NCBI GenBank assembly: GCA_031383745.1
Contig: JANMZX010000050.1
Span: 1-64,000, forward strand
DNA length: 64,000 nucleotides
Direction of reading: 5' to 3'
DNA from: CAISIP01 sp031383745
GTDB taxonomy: Bacteria; Pseudomonadota; Gammaproteobacteria; Burkholderiales; Burkholderiaceae_C
Shown here: one piece after another, positions 18,065 to 25,486 of the stretch
Numbering within the stretch: position 1 is the first letter of the stretch
How the letters are laid out: each line of letters starts with the position of its first letter
The notes under the pieces: model-generated
Told to the model about the DNA's origin: nothing
Seen by the model: the letters and a program-made list of their open reading frames with translations, nothing else
The model's database searches: none
Program-made: the position numbers and the translations under genes

Positions 18065-18807
18065 GTGGCGCCGATACGCAGGCTCAGATCGCCCTTGTTA
18101 CCGGGGCATCGCGCGGCATCGGCCGGGCGATCGCATTGGAACTGGCTACGCAAGGGTATCGCGTGTCGGGCACTGCGACGACGGCGGCTGGCGCGGCGTC
18201 GATCAGCGCCGATCTGGCGCAGTTTGCCGGTTGCTCGGGGGAGGTGCTGGACGTGACGGACCTCGTGTCGGCAGAGGCACTGGTCGAGCGCATGGTGCGC
18301 ACCCAGGGTGGCCTGCATGTGCTGGTGAACAATGCGGGCATCACGCGCGACATGCTGGCCATGCGACTGAAGGACGAGGATTGGGATGCAGTGATCGACA
18401 CCAATCTCAAGGCCGTCTTTCGCATGAGTCGCGCTGTCATGCGCACCATGATGAAACAACGCTACGGCCGTATTGTGAACATCACGTCCGTGGTGGGAGC
18501 TTCCGGCAATGCCGGGCAAAGCAACTACGCAGCCGCTAAGGCCGGGGTGGCTGGCATGACGCGCGCGCTGGCGCGGGAACTGGGTTCACGCAATATCACG
18601 GTCAACTGTGTTGCGCCCGGTTTCATCGAGACCGACATGACCGCGTCGCTGCCGCCCGAGCAACACAAGGCGCTGCTGGCCCAGGTGCCGGCGGGTCGCC
18701 TTGGCATCGCGTCAGAAGTCGCCCATGCAGTGGCGTATCTGGCATCGCCCCGAGCGGCGTACGTCACTGGCCAGGAGCTGCACGTGAACGGCGGCATGTA
18801 CATGTAG
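18061..18807 (+). CDS. fabG: 3-oxoacyl-ACP reductase
   Basis: NADPH-dependent reduction of 3-oxoacyl-ACP. The 248-residue short-chain dehydrogenase has the Rossmann motif TGASRGIG (14-21), NNAG near residue 90 and the catalytic S143, Y156 and K160. The start at 18061 overlaps the fabD stop; the open frame extends upstream but inside fabD. A 107-bp gap follows before acpP, carrying a TAAAAT at 18876-18881 that may be the -10 of a separate acpP promoter. Confidence 0.97.
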   Translation: MSGADTQAQIALVTGASRGIGRAIALELATQGYRVSGTATTAAGAASISADLAQFAGCSGEVLDVTDLVSAEALVERMVRTQGGLHVLVNNAGITRDMLAMRLKDEDWDAVIDTNLKAVFRMSRAVMRTMMKQRYGRIVNITSVVGASGNAGQSNYAAAKAGVAGMTRALARELGSRNITVNCVAPGFIETDMTASLPPEQHKALLAQVPAGRLGIASEVAHAVAYLASPRAAYVTGQELHVNGGMYM

Positions 18808-18914
18808 CGCGGTACGGCAGGGCCTCGGGTCTTGCCAACGGCACCAGCAGATCCGGGGCTGCCTCTGGAGGCGGCTAAAATCCTTAATTCATCCACAACC
18901 CTTCGAGGGAACCC

Positions 18915-19154
18915 ATGAGCGATATTGAAGCGCGCGTCAAGAAAATCATTGCAGAACAACTTGGAGTTGAAGAATCCCAGGTCACCAACGCGAAGGCGTT
19001 TGTTGCCGACCTCGGCGCAGACTCCCTCGACACGGTCGAACTGGTCATGGCCCTGGAGGACGAGTTCGGCATCGAGATTCCGGATGAAGACGCGGAGAAG
19101 ATCACGACCGTGCAAAACGCGATCGACTACGCCAATACGCACCAGAAGGCCTGA
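18915..19154 (+). CDS. acpP: acyl carrier protein
   Basis: Carries growing acyl chains on a phosphopantetheine arm. This 79-residue acidic protein has the attachment serine S37 in GADSLDTVEL, to be modified by AcpS, encoded about 13 kb downstream in this window. A GAGGGA ribosome-binding site precedes the ATG. It is set off from its neighbours by about 100 bp on each side, which fits the separate, high expression ACP needs. Confidence 0.98.
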   Translation: MSDIEARVKKIIAEQLGVEESQVTNAKAFVADLGADSLDTVELVMALEDEFGIEIPDEDAEKITTVQNAIDYANTHQKA

Positions 19155-19251
19155 AGCAGCGGGTCGCCCGGGCGGCCCCTGATGCTTGTTTCGCGTCTGC
19201 GCACGATCGCCGGGTTGCGCAATCGATCATTGATTACCTGGAACAGAGTCC

Positions 19252-20496
19252 ATGTCCCGTCGTCGAGTCGTTGTCACTGGTTTGGGGTGTATCAGCCCGG
19301 TTGGAAATACCGTCGGCGAAGCCTGGGGCAGCCTGCTTGCGGGAAAGTCCGGCATCGACCTGATCACAAAGTTCGACGCCTCGAATTTCGCTTGCCGGTT
19401 CGCCGGTGAAGTGAAGGGTTTTGACCTCGAGTCCTACATCCGCGCCAAGGAGGCGCGGACGATGGATTCATTTATCCACTTTGGCATTGCAGCCGCCGCT
19501 CAGGCCGTGGCGGATGCCGGCCTTCCTACCGGTGATGCGTTGGGCGACGAGCTGGCAACCCGCATTGGCTGCGTGATCGGTTCCGGTATCGGGGGTTTGC
19601 CCTTGATCGAGGCGACCCGGGACGAACTGACTGCCCGTGGCCCGCGCCGGATCTCTCCATTTTTTGTGCCCGCCTCCATCATCAACATGATCGCCGGGCA
19701 CGTGTCCATGCGTTTTGGCTTCAAGGGCCCCAATCTCGCGATCGTGACCGCCTGCACGACGGGCCTGCATTGCATCGGCGAAGCCGGCCGGATGATCGAA
19801 TACGGCGACGCCGACGTGATCGTCGCAGGCGGCTCCGAGGCGACCGTGTCCCCTCTGGGCATCGGAGGGTTTGCCGCGATGCGGGCCCTGTCGACGCGCA
19901 ATGACGACCCGTCCACGGCGTCCAGGCCCTGGGACCGCGACCGCGACGGCTTCGTGCTGGGTGAAGGCGCGGGTGTCCTGGTCCTGGAGGAGCTGGAACA
20001 CGCGAAGGCCCGTGGCGCCCGCATCTACGCCGAGCTGGCCGGATTCGGTATGAGTGCCGATGCCGGCCACATGACCGCTCCGAACATGGACGGCCCGCGG
20101 CGGGCCATGCTCAGCGCGTTGCGCAATGCAGGCGTCAATCCGGACGAGGTCGACTACCTCAACGCCCATGGCACGTCGACGCCGCTGGGCGACCTCAACG
20201 AAACCAATGCGATCAAGGCAGCCCTGGGCGACCACGCCAGGAAGATAGTCGTCAATTCGACCAAGTCGATGACCGGCCATCTGCTGGGTGGCGCGGGCGG
20301 GATCGAGTCGGTGTTCACCGTGCTGGCGGTGCACCACCAGAAGAGCCCGCCAACCACCAACATCTTCAACCAGGATCCGGAGTGTGATCTGGACTACTGC
20401 GCGAACGTGGCGCGCGACATGAAGATCGACGTGGCGGTCAAGAACAACTTTGGCTTTGGCGGCACCAATGGAAGCCTGGTGTTTCGCCGCCATTAG
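19252..20496 (+). CDS. fabF: 3-oxoacyl-ACP synthase II
   Basis: Condensing enzyme for chain elongation. The 414-residue product has the C-H-H triad of elongating synthases: C168 in TACTTGLHCIG, histidine in NAHGTSTPLGD and histidine in SMTGHLLGGAGG. It closes the fatty-acid cluster; a small unknown membrane protein and rpoE follow at once on the same strand. Confidence 0.97.
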   Translation: MSRRRVVVTGLGCISPVGNTVGEAWGSLLAGKSGIDLITKFDASNFACRFAGEVKGFDLESYIRAKEARTMDSFIHFGIAAAAQAVADAGLPTGDALGDELATRIGCVIGSGIGGLPLIEATRDELTARGPRRISPFFVPASIINMIAGHVSMRFGFKGPNLAIVTACTTGLHCIGEAGRMIEYGDADVIVAGGSEATVSPLGIGGFAAMRALSTRNDDPSTASRPWDRDRDGFVLGEGAGVLVLEELEHAKARGARIYAELAGFGMSADAGHMTAPNMDGPRRAMLSALRNAGVNPDEVDYLNAHGTSTPLGDLNETNAIKAALGDHARKIVVNSTKSMTGHLLGGAGGIESVFTVLAVHHQKSPPTTNIFNQDPECDLDYCANVARDMKIDVAVKNNFGFGGTNGSLVFRRH

Positions 20497-20510
20497 CCCT
20501 CACGGGTGGT

Positions 20511-21032
20511 GTGTCGCCGTCTCCTGACAGGTTTCGGCACGTCCCGCAGATGCATCATGCCCCCAAGATCCACTGGCAAGTTGCCCGACTGCGGGTGCAC
20601 GCAGTTGTCCTGGTGGGGCTTTGGCTCGCCGGGGTGATTGCATGTGCCGCGTGGTGGTTCACCGGTGGTGTTGGCGGGCAGTTGCTGGCTTGTGCCTGTG
20701 TCGTCGTGCTCGCCAGCGGCGTGGTGTCGGTGCGAAGCTGGTCCAGGGCGGTTCCTGGATCCCTGGTCTGGGATGGCAAGACATGGGCATGGCTGGCGCA
20801 GGCCCAGAGCGCCGTCCACGGGGACGTGGCGGTGAGCGTCGACTTCCAGCGCGTGATGCTGCTGAGGTTCGCCGGCGCCTCTGGCGGTGTGTGGTGGTTG
20901 TGGGTTGCGCCCGGTGAGCACGCGGCGCAGTGGCGCGCGTTGCGGCGGGCGCTGTTCGCCGGCCAGGTGGACGGCGCATCCCGGTCGCCTGCGCCAGGCA
21001 CCGGGCACCCTGTGGATCCGGCTCCCCGCTGA
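20511..21032 (+). CDS. small membrane protein of unknown function before rpoE
   Basis: I do not recognise a named family. The 173-residue product has two adjacent hydrophobic segments at about 31-50 and 56-73, then a soluble basic/tryptophan-rich C-terminal half, an outline like YgfX-type small membrane proteins. It lies 14 bp after fabF and 2 bp before rpoE. The start is uncertain: GTG at 20511 or ATG at 20550, neither with a good ribosome-binding site. Coding is supported by the tight packing and by the two membrane helices. Confidence 0.7.
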   Translation: MSPSPDRFRHVPQMHHAPKIHWQVARLRVHAVVLVGLWLAGVIACAAWWFTGGVGGQLLACACVVVLASGVVSVRSWSRAVPGSLVWDGKTWAWLAQAQSAVHGDVAVSVDFQRVMLLRFAGASGGVWWLWVAPGEHAAQWRALRRALFAGQVDGASRSPAPGTGHPVDPAPR

Positions 21033-21034
21033 CC

Positions 21035-21676
21035 ATGGCCGGGCCGACGCCGTTTCCGCCGCTGGTCACCGCCCCGAACACCAGCGATCTGTTGCTGGTG
21101 GAGAAGACGCTGGCGGGTGATCAAAGGGCTTTCGAGCTCCTGGTGATCAAGTACCAGTCCCGCATCCAGCGCCTGATCGGACGCATGGTCCGCGATGTGG
21201 ACCTGGTCGAGGACATCGCGCAGGAAACCTTCATCCGCGCCTATCGTGCGCTGCACCAGTTTCGTGGTGATGCCCAGTTCTATACCTGGTTGTACCGGAT
21301 TGCTGTCAACACGGCCAAAAAATCCTTGATGGACCTGAAGCACGAGCCTACAGTTCTGCAAGGTGGATCGCGCGATTCCGACGAAGAGGATGAAACTTCC
21401 CAGCCCAGAAATGAACCAACAACCGATGAAACACCGGAGTCGGTTCTGGCTGCGAAGGAAATCGGCAATGTGGTGAACGCCGCGATGGAGGCATTGCCGG
21501 ATGATCTGCGGCAGGCTGTCACGCTGCGCGAGATCGAAGGCCTGAGTTATGACGAGATTGCCGTGATCATGAACTGCCCCATCGGGACTGTCCGTTCAAG
21601 GATTTTCAGGGCGCGCGAGGCGATATCGGCCCGGATTCGCCCGATGCTGGAAAACCAGAGCGGGAGACGCTGGTAA
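21035..21676 (+). CDS. rpoE: RNA polymerase sigma factor, RpoE/AlgU type
   Basis: Extracytoplasmic-function sigma factor for envelope stress. The 213-residue protein has region 2 (about residues 25-95, with DLVEDIAQETFIRAYRAL) and region 4 (about 150-205, with LPDDLRQAVTLREIEGLSY and a helix-turn-helix at IAVIMNCPIGTVRSRIFRA). An acidic linker lies between them. The genes for its anti-sigma factor, RseB and a DegP-type protease follow, the standard rpoE-rseA-rseB-mucD order. The ATG at 21035 is chosen by family length. Confidence 0.96.
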   Translation: MAGPTPFPPLVTAPNTSDLLLVEKTLAGDQRAFELLVIKYQSRIQRLIGRMVRDVDLVEDIAQETFIRAYRALHQFRGDAQFYTWLYRIAVNTAKKSLMDLKHEPTVLQGGSRDSDEEDETSQPRNEPTTDETPESVLAAKEIGNVVNAAMEALPDDLRQAVTLREIEGLSYDEIAVIMNCPIGTVRSRIFRAREAISARIRPMLENQSGRRW

Positions 21677-21698
21677 TGCGAAACGAGGTATACGCACC

Positions 21699-22325
21699 AT
21701 GACGAGAGACGTTGCAGGGAGTGGGGAACTGGTATCTGCACTGGTGGACGGCGAATTGGCCGTCGGCGATCTGCCGTCGGCCATGGATGCGGTGGCGGGC
21801 ACACCGGAGGGGTGTGCCAGGTGGCAGTCTTACCACCTGATCGGCGACGCCTTGCGTGGTTCCGCGCAGGTTTCCGCATTGGACGGCCAGGCCTTCGTGG
21901 CGCGCCTGCGTGGCCGCCTCGCGGCCCAGGAAGATCTGCGGCCCGCGGTCCGAATGGCCGAGCCGGCCGACGTCAGTGTGGTGGCGAATACACGGGTGGG
22001 CGTGAATGACCCGGTCGTGCGCTGGAAGTTCGCGGCCGGGCTGGCCTCGCTCGCCGCGTTGCTGACGTTGGGCTGGCATGTCGCCAGCCTGGACGCCGGT
22101 GCCGGCATCGTCGCGCAGAACGCTCCCGGAGCCCGGGCCCAGACGCTTGCAAAGGCTCCGGTTGTCGAGGCCCCGCCACAGGTGCCGGCGGCGGCCCCCG
22201 TGATGCTGCGCGATGCACGGCTGGATGAACTGCTGGCGGCGCACAAGCAATTCGGCGGCACGTCGGCCCTGCAGATGCCGGCCGGTTTCTTGCGCAACGC
22301 GACCTTTGATGGCGCGGACCGCTAG
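21699..22325 (+). CDS. rseA: anti-sigma-E factor RseA
   Basis: Inner-membrane protein that holds the sigma factor inactive until proteolysis. The 208-residue protein has the N-terminal RseA sigma-binding domain (about 8-75, with ELVSALVDGEL and CARWQSYHLIGDALRG), one membrane helix at about 110-128 and a periplasmic C-terminal part that RseB should bind. It follows rpoE by 22 bp and precedes rseB by 9 bp. Confidence 0.93.
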   Translation: MTRDVAGSGELVSALVDGELAVGDLPSAMDAVAGTPEGCARWQSYHLIGDALRGSAQVSALDGQAFVARLRGRLAAQEDLRPAVRMAEPADVSVVANTRVGVNDPVVRWKFAAGLASLAALLTLGWHVASLDAGAGIVAQNAPGARAQTLAKAPVVEAPPQVPAAAPVMLRDARLDELLAAHKQFGGTSALQMPAGFLRNATFDGADR

Positions 22326-22334
22326 CGCAGCGCC

Positions 22335-23408
22335 ATGAGCGGTACCTGGCGTCCCATCGGAGTCGCGGCCCTGCGCCTTGTGGTGGGGATGGGCGCTTGC
22401 CTGTTGCCGCTGCACCATGCCGTTGCCCAATCTGCAGCGCCGGTGCCACAGGCGAGCGCATTGACAGGCGCGGTCGACGGAAAACACGGTGATCTGGGGA
22501 TCGCCGAGTGGTTGACCAGGATGCACGAGGCGTCGCGCAAGCGGGCCTACATCGGTACGTTCGTGGTGTCGGCCGGCTCGAACATGTCCAGCGCACGCAT
22601 CTGGCACATCTGCGATGGCACGCAGCAGATGGAGCGGGTCGAATCACTGAACGGCGCCCCGCGGTCGACCTTTCGTCGCAACGACGAGGTGGTGACGTTC
22701 ATGCCCGAGACCAAGACCGCCATCGCCGAACGGCGCGAGGCCCTGGGGCTGTTCCCGCAGCTGTTGGCGTCACCTGACTCGTCGATTGCGCAGTTTTACA
22801 CGGCCAGGCAGACCGGTGTCGAGCGCGTCGCCGGATACGATGCGGAGGTGGTGCTGCTGCAGCCCAAGGACAACCTGCGTTTTGGTTACCGCATCTGGAA
22901 CGAGAAAAAGAGTGGTCTGGTTGTCAAGCTGCAGACGCTGGATGTCGACGGCAAGGTGGTCGAGCAGGTCGCGTTTTCCGAACTGCAGCTCAATGCGCCG
23001 GTCAGCATGACCAAACTGGCACAGATGATGGGCAACACCGAGGGCTACCGCATCGAGCGCCCGGAGGTGGTCAAGACGAGCGCTGCGGCCGAGGGTTGGC
23101 TGCTGAAGAACCCGGTGCCCGGATTCCGGTCGATGAGTTGCCATCGGCGGCCGGGTGCTTCGGGGGAGGCCGCGTCGGACAAGACCATGCAGTGGGTTTT
23201 TTCAGATGGTCTGGCATCGGTTTCGCTGTTCGTCGAGGCCTTCGACCGGCGCCGGCATGCCCAGGAAGGTGTGTCCGCCTCAGGTGCTACCCATACGCTG
23301 ACGCGCAGGCTGGTGGACAAGAGCGGGGAATGGTGGCTGACCGTGGTGGGCGAGGCGCCGTTCCCGACACTGCAGGCGTTCTCCCAGGGCCTTGAGCGCG
23401 TCAAATAG
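22335..23408 (+). CDS. rseB: sigma-E regulatory protein RseB/MucB
   Basis: Periplasmic protein that protects RseA from cleavage and senses misfolded envelope components. The 357-residue product has an N-terminal signal sequence (about 1-32), then the two MucB/RseB domains, with the recognisable KRAYIGTFVVSAG start of the large domain. Its position in the rpoE-rseA-rseB-mucD set supports the call. Confidence 0.93.
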   Translation: MSGTWRPIGVAALRLVVGMGACLLPLHHAVAQSAAPVPQASALTGAVDGKHGDLGIAEWLTRMHEASRKRAYIGTFVVSAGSNMSSARIWHICDGTQQMERVESLNGAPRSTFRRNDEVVTFMPETKTAIAERREALGLFPQLLASPDSSIAQFYTARQTGVERVAGYDAEVVLLQPKDNLRFGYRIWNEKKSGLVVKLQTLDVDGKVVEQVAFSELQLNAPVSMTKLAQMMGNTEGYRIERPEVVKTSAAAEGWLLKNPVPGFRSMSCHRRPGASGEAASDKTMQWVFSDGLASVSLFVEAFDRRRHAQEGVSASGATHTLTRRLVDKSGEWWLTVVGEAPFPTLQAFSQGLERVK

Positions 23409-23514
23409 AGCCCCATGTAAGGCGGCATCGGGCCACGCCCAGGGCGGTCCGTTGCACCCGCTGGCAGTTCACAGGCATGGCAGTGACCATCCGTTTTATC
23501 AGGAGAGTTCGAAG

Positions 23515-24975
23515 ATGATTCAAGTCGAAGTGACCGCGGCGCGCCGCTGGCTGGCGATGATCGCCCTGGGCGTGTCGTGTGCCCTGGTTCCCGCCGGGCC
23601 GGCCGCCGCACAGGCTCGGGCGCTGCCCGACTTCACCGATCTGGTGGAGCAGGTAGGGCCCTCTGTTGTCAACATCCGCACGCTGGAGAAGGTGTCGGCC
23701 CGGGCGCGCCAGGGCGGTAGTCCAGACGAGGACATGCTGGAGTTCTTCCGTCGTTTTGGCGTGCCCATTCCCAACGTGCCGCGCCAGGCACCTCGCCCGA
23801 ACCGTCCGCAGCCGCAGGAAGAAGAGCAACCGCGTGGCGTGGGCTCTGGTTTCATCCTGACTGCCGACGGGTTCATCATGACCAATGCCCATGTGGTCGA
23901 TGGGGCCGACGAGGTGTTGGTCACGCTGACCGATGACCGGGAGTTCAAGGCGCGGATCATCGGTGCGGACAAGCGCACCGACGTCGCCGTGGTGAAGATC
24001 GATGCGACCGGGCTGCCGGCGGTCAAGGTCGGCGATGTCAACCGCCTGAAGGTCGGAGAATGGGTCATGGCCATCGGGTCGCCCTTTGGCCTGAAGAATA
24101 CCGTCACCGCCGGAATCGTCAGCGCCAAGCAGCGCGACACCGGTGACTACCTGCCGTTCATCCAGACCGACGTGGCGATCAACCCCGGCAATTCCGGGGG
24201 GCCATTGATCAACATGCGCGGGGAGGTGGTGGGCATCAACAGCCAGATCTATTCGCGCTCTGGCGGGTTCATGGGCATCTCGTTCGCGATTCCGATGGAC
24301 GAGGCGATCCGGGTGAGCGAGCAACTCAGGACCTCGGGCCGCGTGTCGCGCGGTCGCATCGGAGTGCAGATCGATCAGGTCACCAAGGATGTGGCTGAGT
24401 CGATCGGCATGGGCAAGCCGACCGGTGCCCTGGTGCGCGGCGTCGAGTCGGGCTCGCCGGCCGACAAGGCGGGTGTCGAGGCCGGGGACATCATCGTGAA
24501 GTTTGATGGCAAGACGATCGAGAAGCACAGTGACCTGCCACGTCTGGTGGGTAGCATCAAGCCCGGATCCAAGAGTACGCTGACAGTGTTTCGCCGCGGC
24601 GGAACCAAGGACCTCAGTGTCACGATCGCCGAGGTGGAGCCGGACAAGGTGGCTCAGAAACCGGTGGATCGCGAAGACAAGCCGAAGCCGTCGGCCGCGG
24701 CCCAGGTGCTCGGCTTGACCGTGAGTGAACTGGGTGAGGCGCAGAAGAAGGAACTGAAGCTCAAGGGCGGCGTCAAGGTCGATGCTGCAACGGAGGCTGC
24801 TGCGCGGGCGGGGCTGCGTGAAGGAGATGTCATCGTTGCCATCGCCAACGTCGAGGTGGCTGGCGTCAAGGAGTTCGATGCCGCGGTCGCGCGCATCGAC
24901 CGCAGCAAACCCGTGAACGTCTTGTTTCGACGTGGCGATTGGGCCCAGTACGCTGTGATCCGCTTGAGCAGGTAA
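23515..24975 (+). CDS. mucD: DegP/DegQ-family periplasmic serine protease (MucD)
   Basis: Do-type protease and chaperone of the periplasm. The 486-residue protein has a signal peptide (about 1-33, ending near AAAQA), a trypsin-like domain with H126 (TNAHVVDGA), D156 (RTDVAVVKID) and S227 (NPGNSGGPLI), and two PDZ domains (about 280-370 and 390-480). The ATG at 23515 has an AGGAGAG ribosome-binding site; the longer frame upstream overlaps rseB and lacks a signal sequence. As last gene of the rpoE set it is probably sigma-E controlled. Confidence 0.96.
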   Translation: MIQVEVTAARRWLAMIALGVSCALVPAGPAAAQARALPDFTDLVEQVGPSVVNIRTLEKVSARARQGGSPDEDMLEFFRRFGVPIPNVPRQAPRPNRPQPQEEEQPRGVGSGFILTADGFIMTNAHVVDGADEVLVTLTDDREFKARIIGADKRTDVAVVKIDATGLPAVKVGDVNRLKVGEWVMAIGSPFGLKNTVTAGIVSAKQRDTGDYLPFIQTDVAINPGNSGGPLINMRGEVVGINSQIYSRSGGFMGISFAIPMDEAIRVSEQLRTSGRVSRGRIGVQIDQVTKDVAESIGMGKPTGALVRGVESGSPADKAGVEAGDIIVKFDGKTIEKHSDLPRLVGSIKPGSKSTLTVFRRGGTKDLSVTIAEVEPDKVAQKPVDREDKPKPSAAAQVLGLTVSELGEAQKKELKLKGGVKVDAATEAAARAGLREGDVIVAIANVEVAGVKEFDAAVARIDRSKPVNVLFRRGDWAQYAVIRLSR

Positions 24976-25229
24976 CAGGGTCCGGCGACAGCCACGAGGT
25001 CACGCAAAGCCCGACCGTGCCGAGGGCCTTTGGACTGTTTTTCGCGCGCTGCCGGGGCTCCGCAAAAATATTTTTTCTGGCACGAAAATTTCTTTGCTTG
25101 TGGGCGCCTACTAACATGCGATGGAGCTAGCCTGTTGTTTGGTTAGAATAAGGCCTGTTCAAGCGGTTTTCTCGACATATTGGTGGGCCAATAGTCCACG
25201 ATGTGAGATGGGTTGGGTGGCATCCGACC

Positions 25230-25296
25230 TGATCCACAGTTCACCCACAAGTTGTCCATAGGCAAACTTTTCTTTCTGTTTATAACTTGTGGATAA
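25230..25296. other. cluster of four DnaA-box-like sites
   Basis: Within the 511-bp gap between mucD and lepA there are, on the plus strand, TGATCCACA (25230), TCACCCACA (25241) and TTGTCCATA (25252), each one or two mismatches from the DnaA consensus TTATCCACA and spaced exactly 11 bp apart. A perfect consensus box follows on the minus strand at 25288-25296 (read TGTGGATAA on plus). An AT-rich stretch (25064-25095) lies about 140 bp upstream. DnaA binding here is inference. Confidence 0.45.
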
Positions 25297-25365
25297 CATT
25301 CTTGTTGTTGGCTTGCAACGCCTTGTAAATCGCGATCCCGGACTGTGTTTTTGGGCCTTTTTGCC

Positions 25366-25371
25366 TACAAT
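25366..25371 (+). promoter_or_regulatory. possible -10 element for the lepA leader or small RNA
   Basis: TACAAT matches the -10 consensus at 5 of 6 positions. The -35 region is poor. Transcription would start near 25378 and meet the hairpin terminator at 25411 before reaching lepA. Confidence 0.35.
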
Positions 25372-25377
25372 GAAGTT

Positions 25378-25443
25378 CCAACTATCGCAGTTGCCAATGA
25401 TTGTTGGTTCAGGGCGCGTCCGATCACGACGCGCCCTTTTTTC
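25378..25443 (+). ncRNA. candidate small RNA or attenuated leader before lepA
   Basis: Between the possible -10 box and the terminator lie about 66 nt with competing pairings: CAACT (25379-25383) can pair with AGTTG (25389-25393), and CCAAC (25378-25382) with GTTGG (25403-25407). The RNA would end in the terminator hairpin. Either a short stable RNA or a leader that attenuates lepA would give this layout. I do not recognise it as a known RNA family. Confidence 0.35.
25411..25442 (+). terminator. strong intrinsic terminator upstream of lepA
   Basis: GGGCGCGTC (25412-25420) pairs perfectly with GACGCGCCC (25428-25436) around a 7-nt loop, followed by six T. Its end is only 44 bp before the lepA start. 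It is 436 bp beyond the mucD stop, so it may terminate a transcript starting within the gap. Confidence 0.85.
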
Positions 25444-25486
25444 TTTCTGCGTACCTTTTAATTCAAACACTTAAGCGTTCTCGTTG

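Noticed and set aside
25289..25474. 61-residue ORF upstream of lepA
   Set aside because: It runs through the terminator hairpin and the DnaA box, has no ribosome-binding site and no protein-like composition.
24976..25486. Chromosomal replication origin
   Set aside because: DnaA boxes and AT-rich DNA are present, but the usual origin neighbours (dnaA, dnaN, gyrB, rpmH, gidA, parAB) are not in the window.
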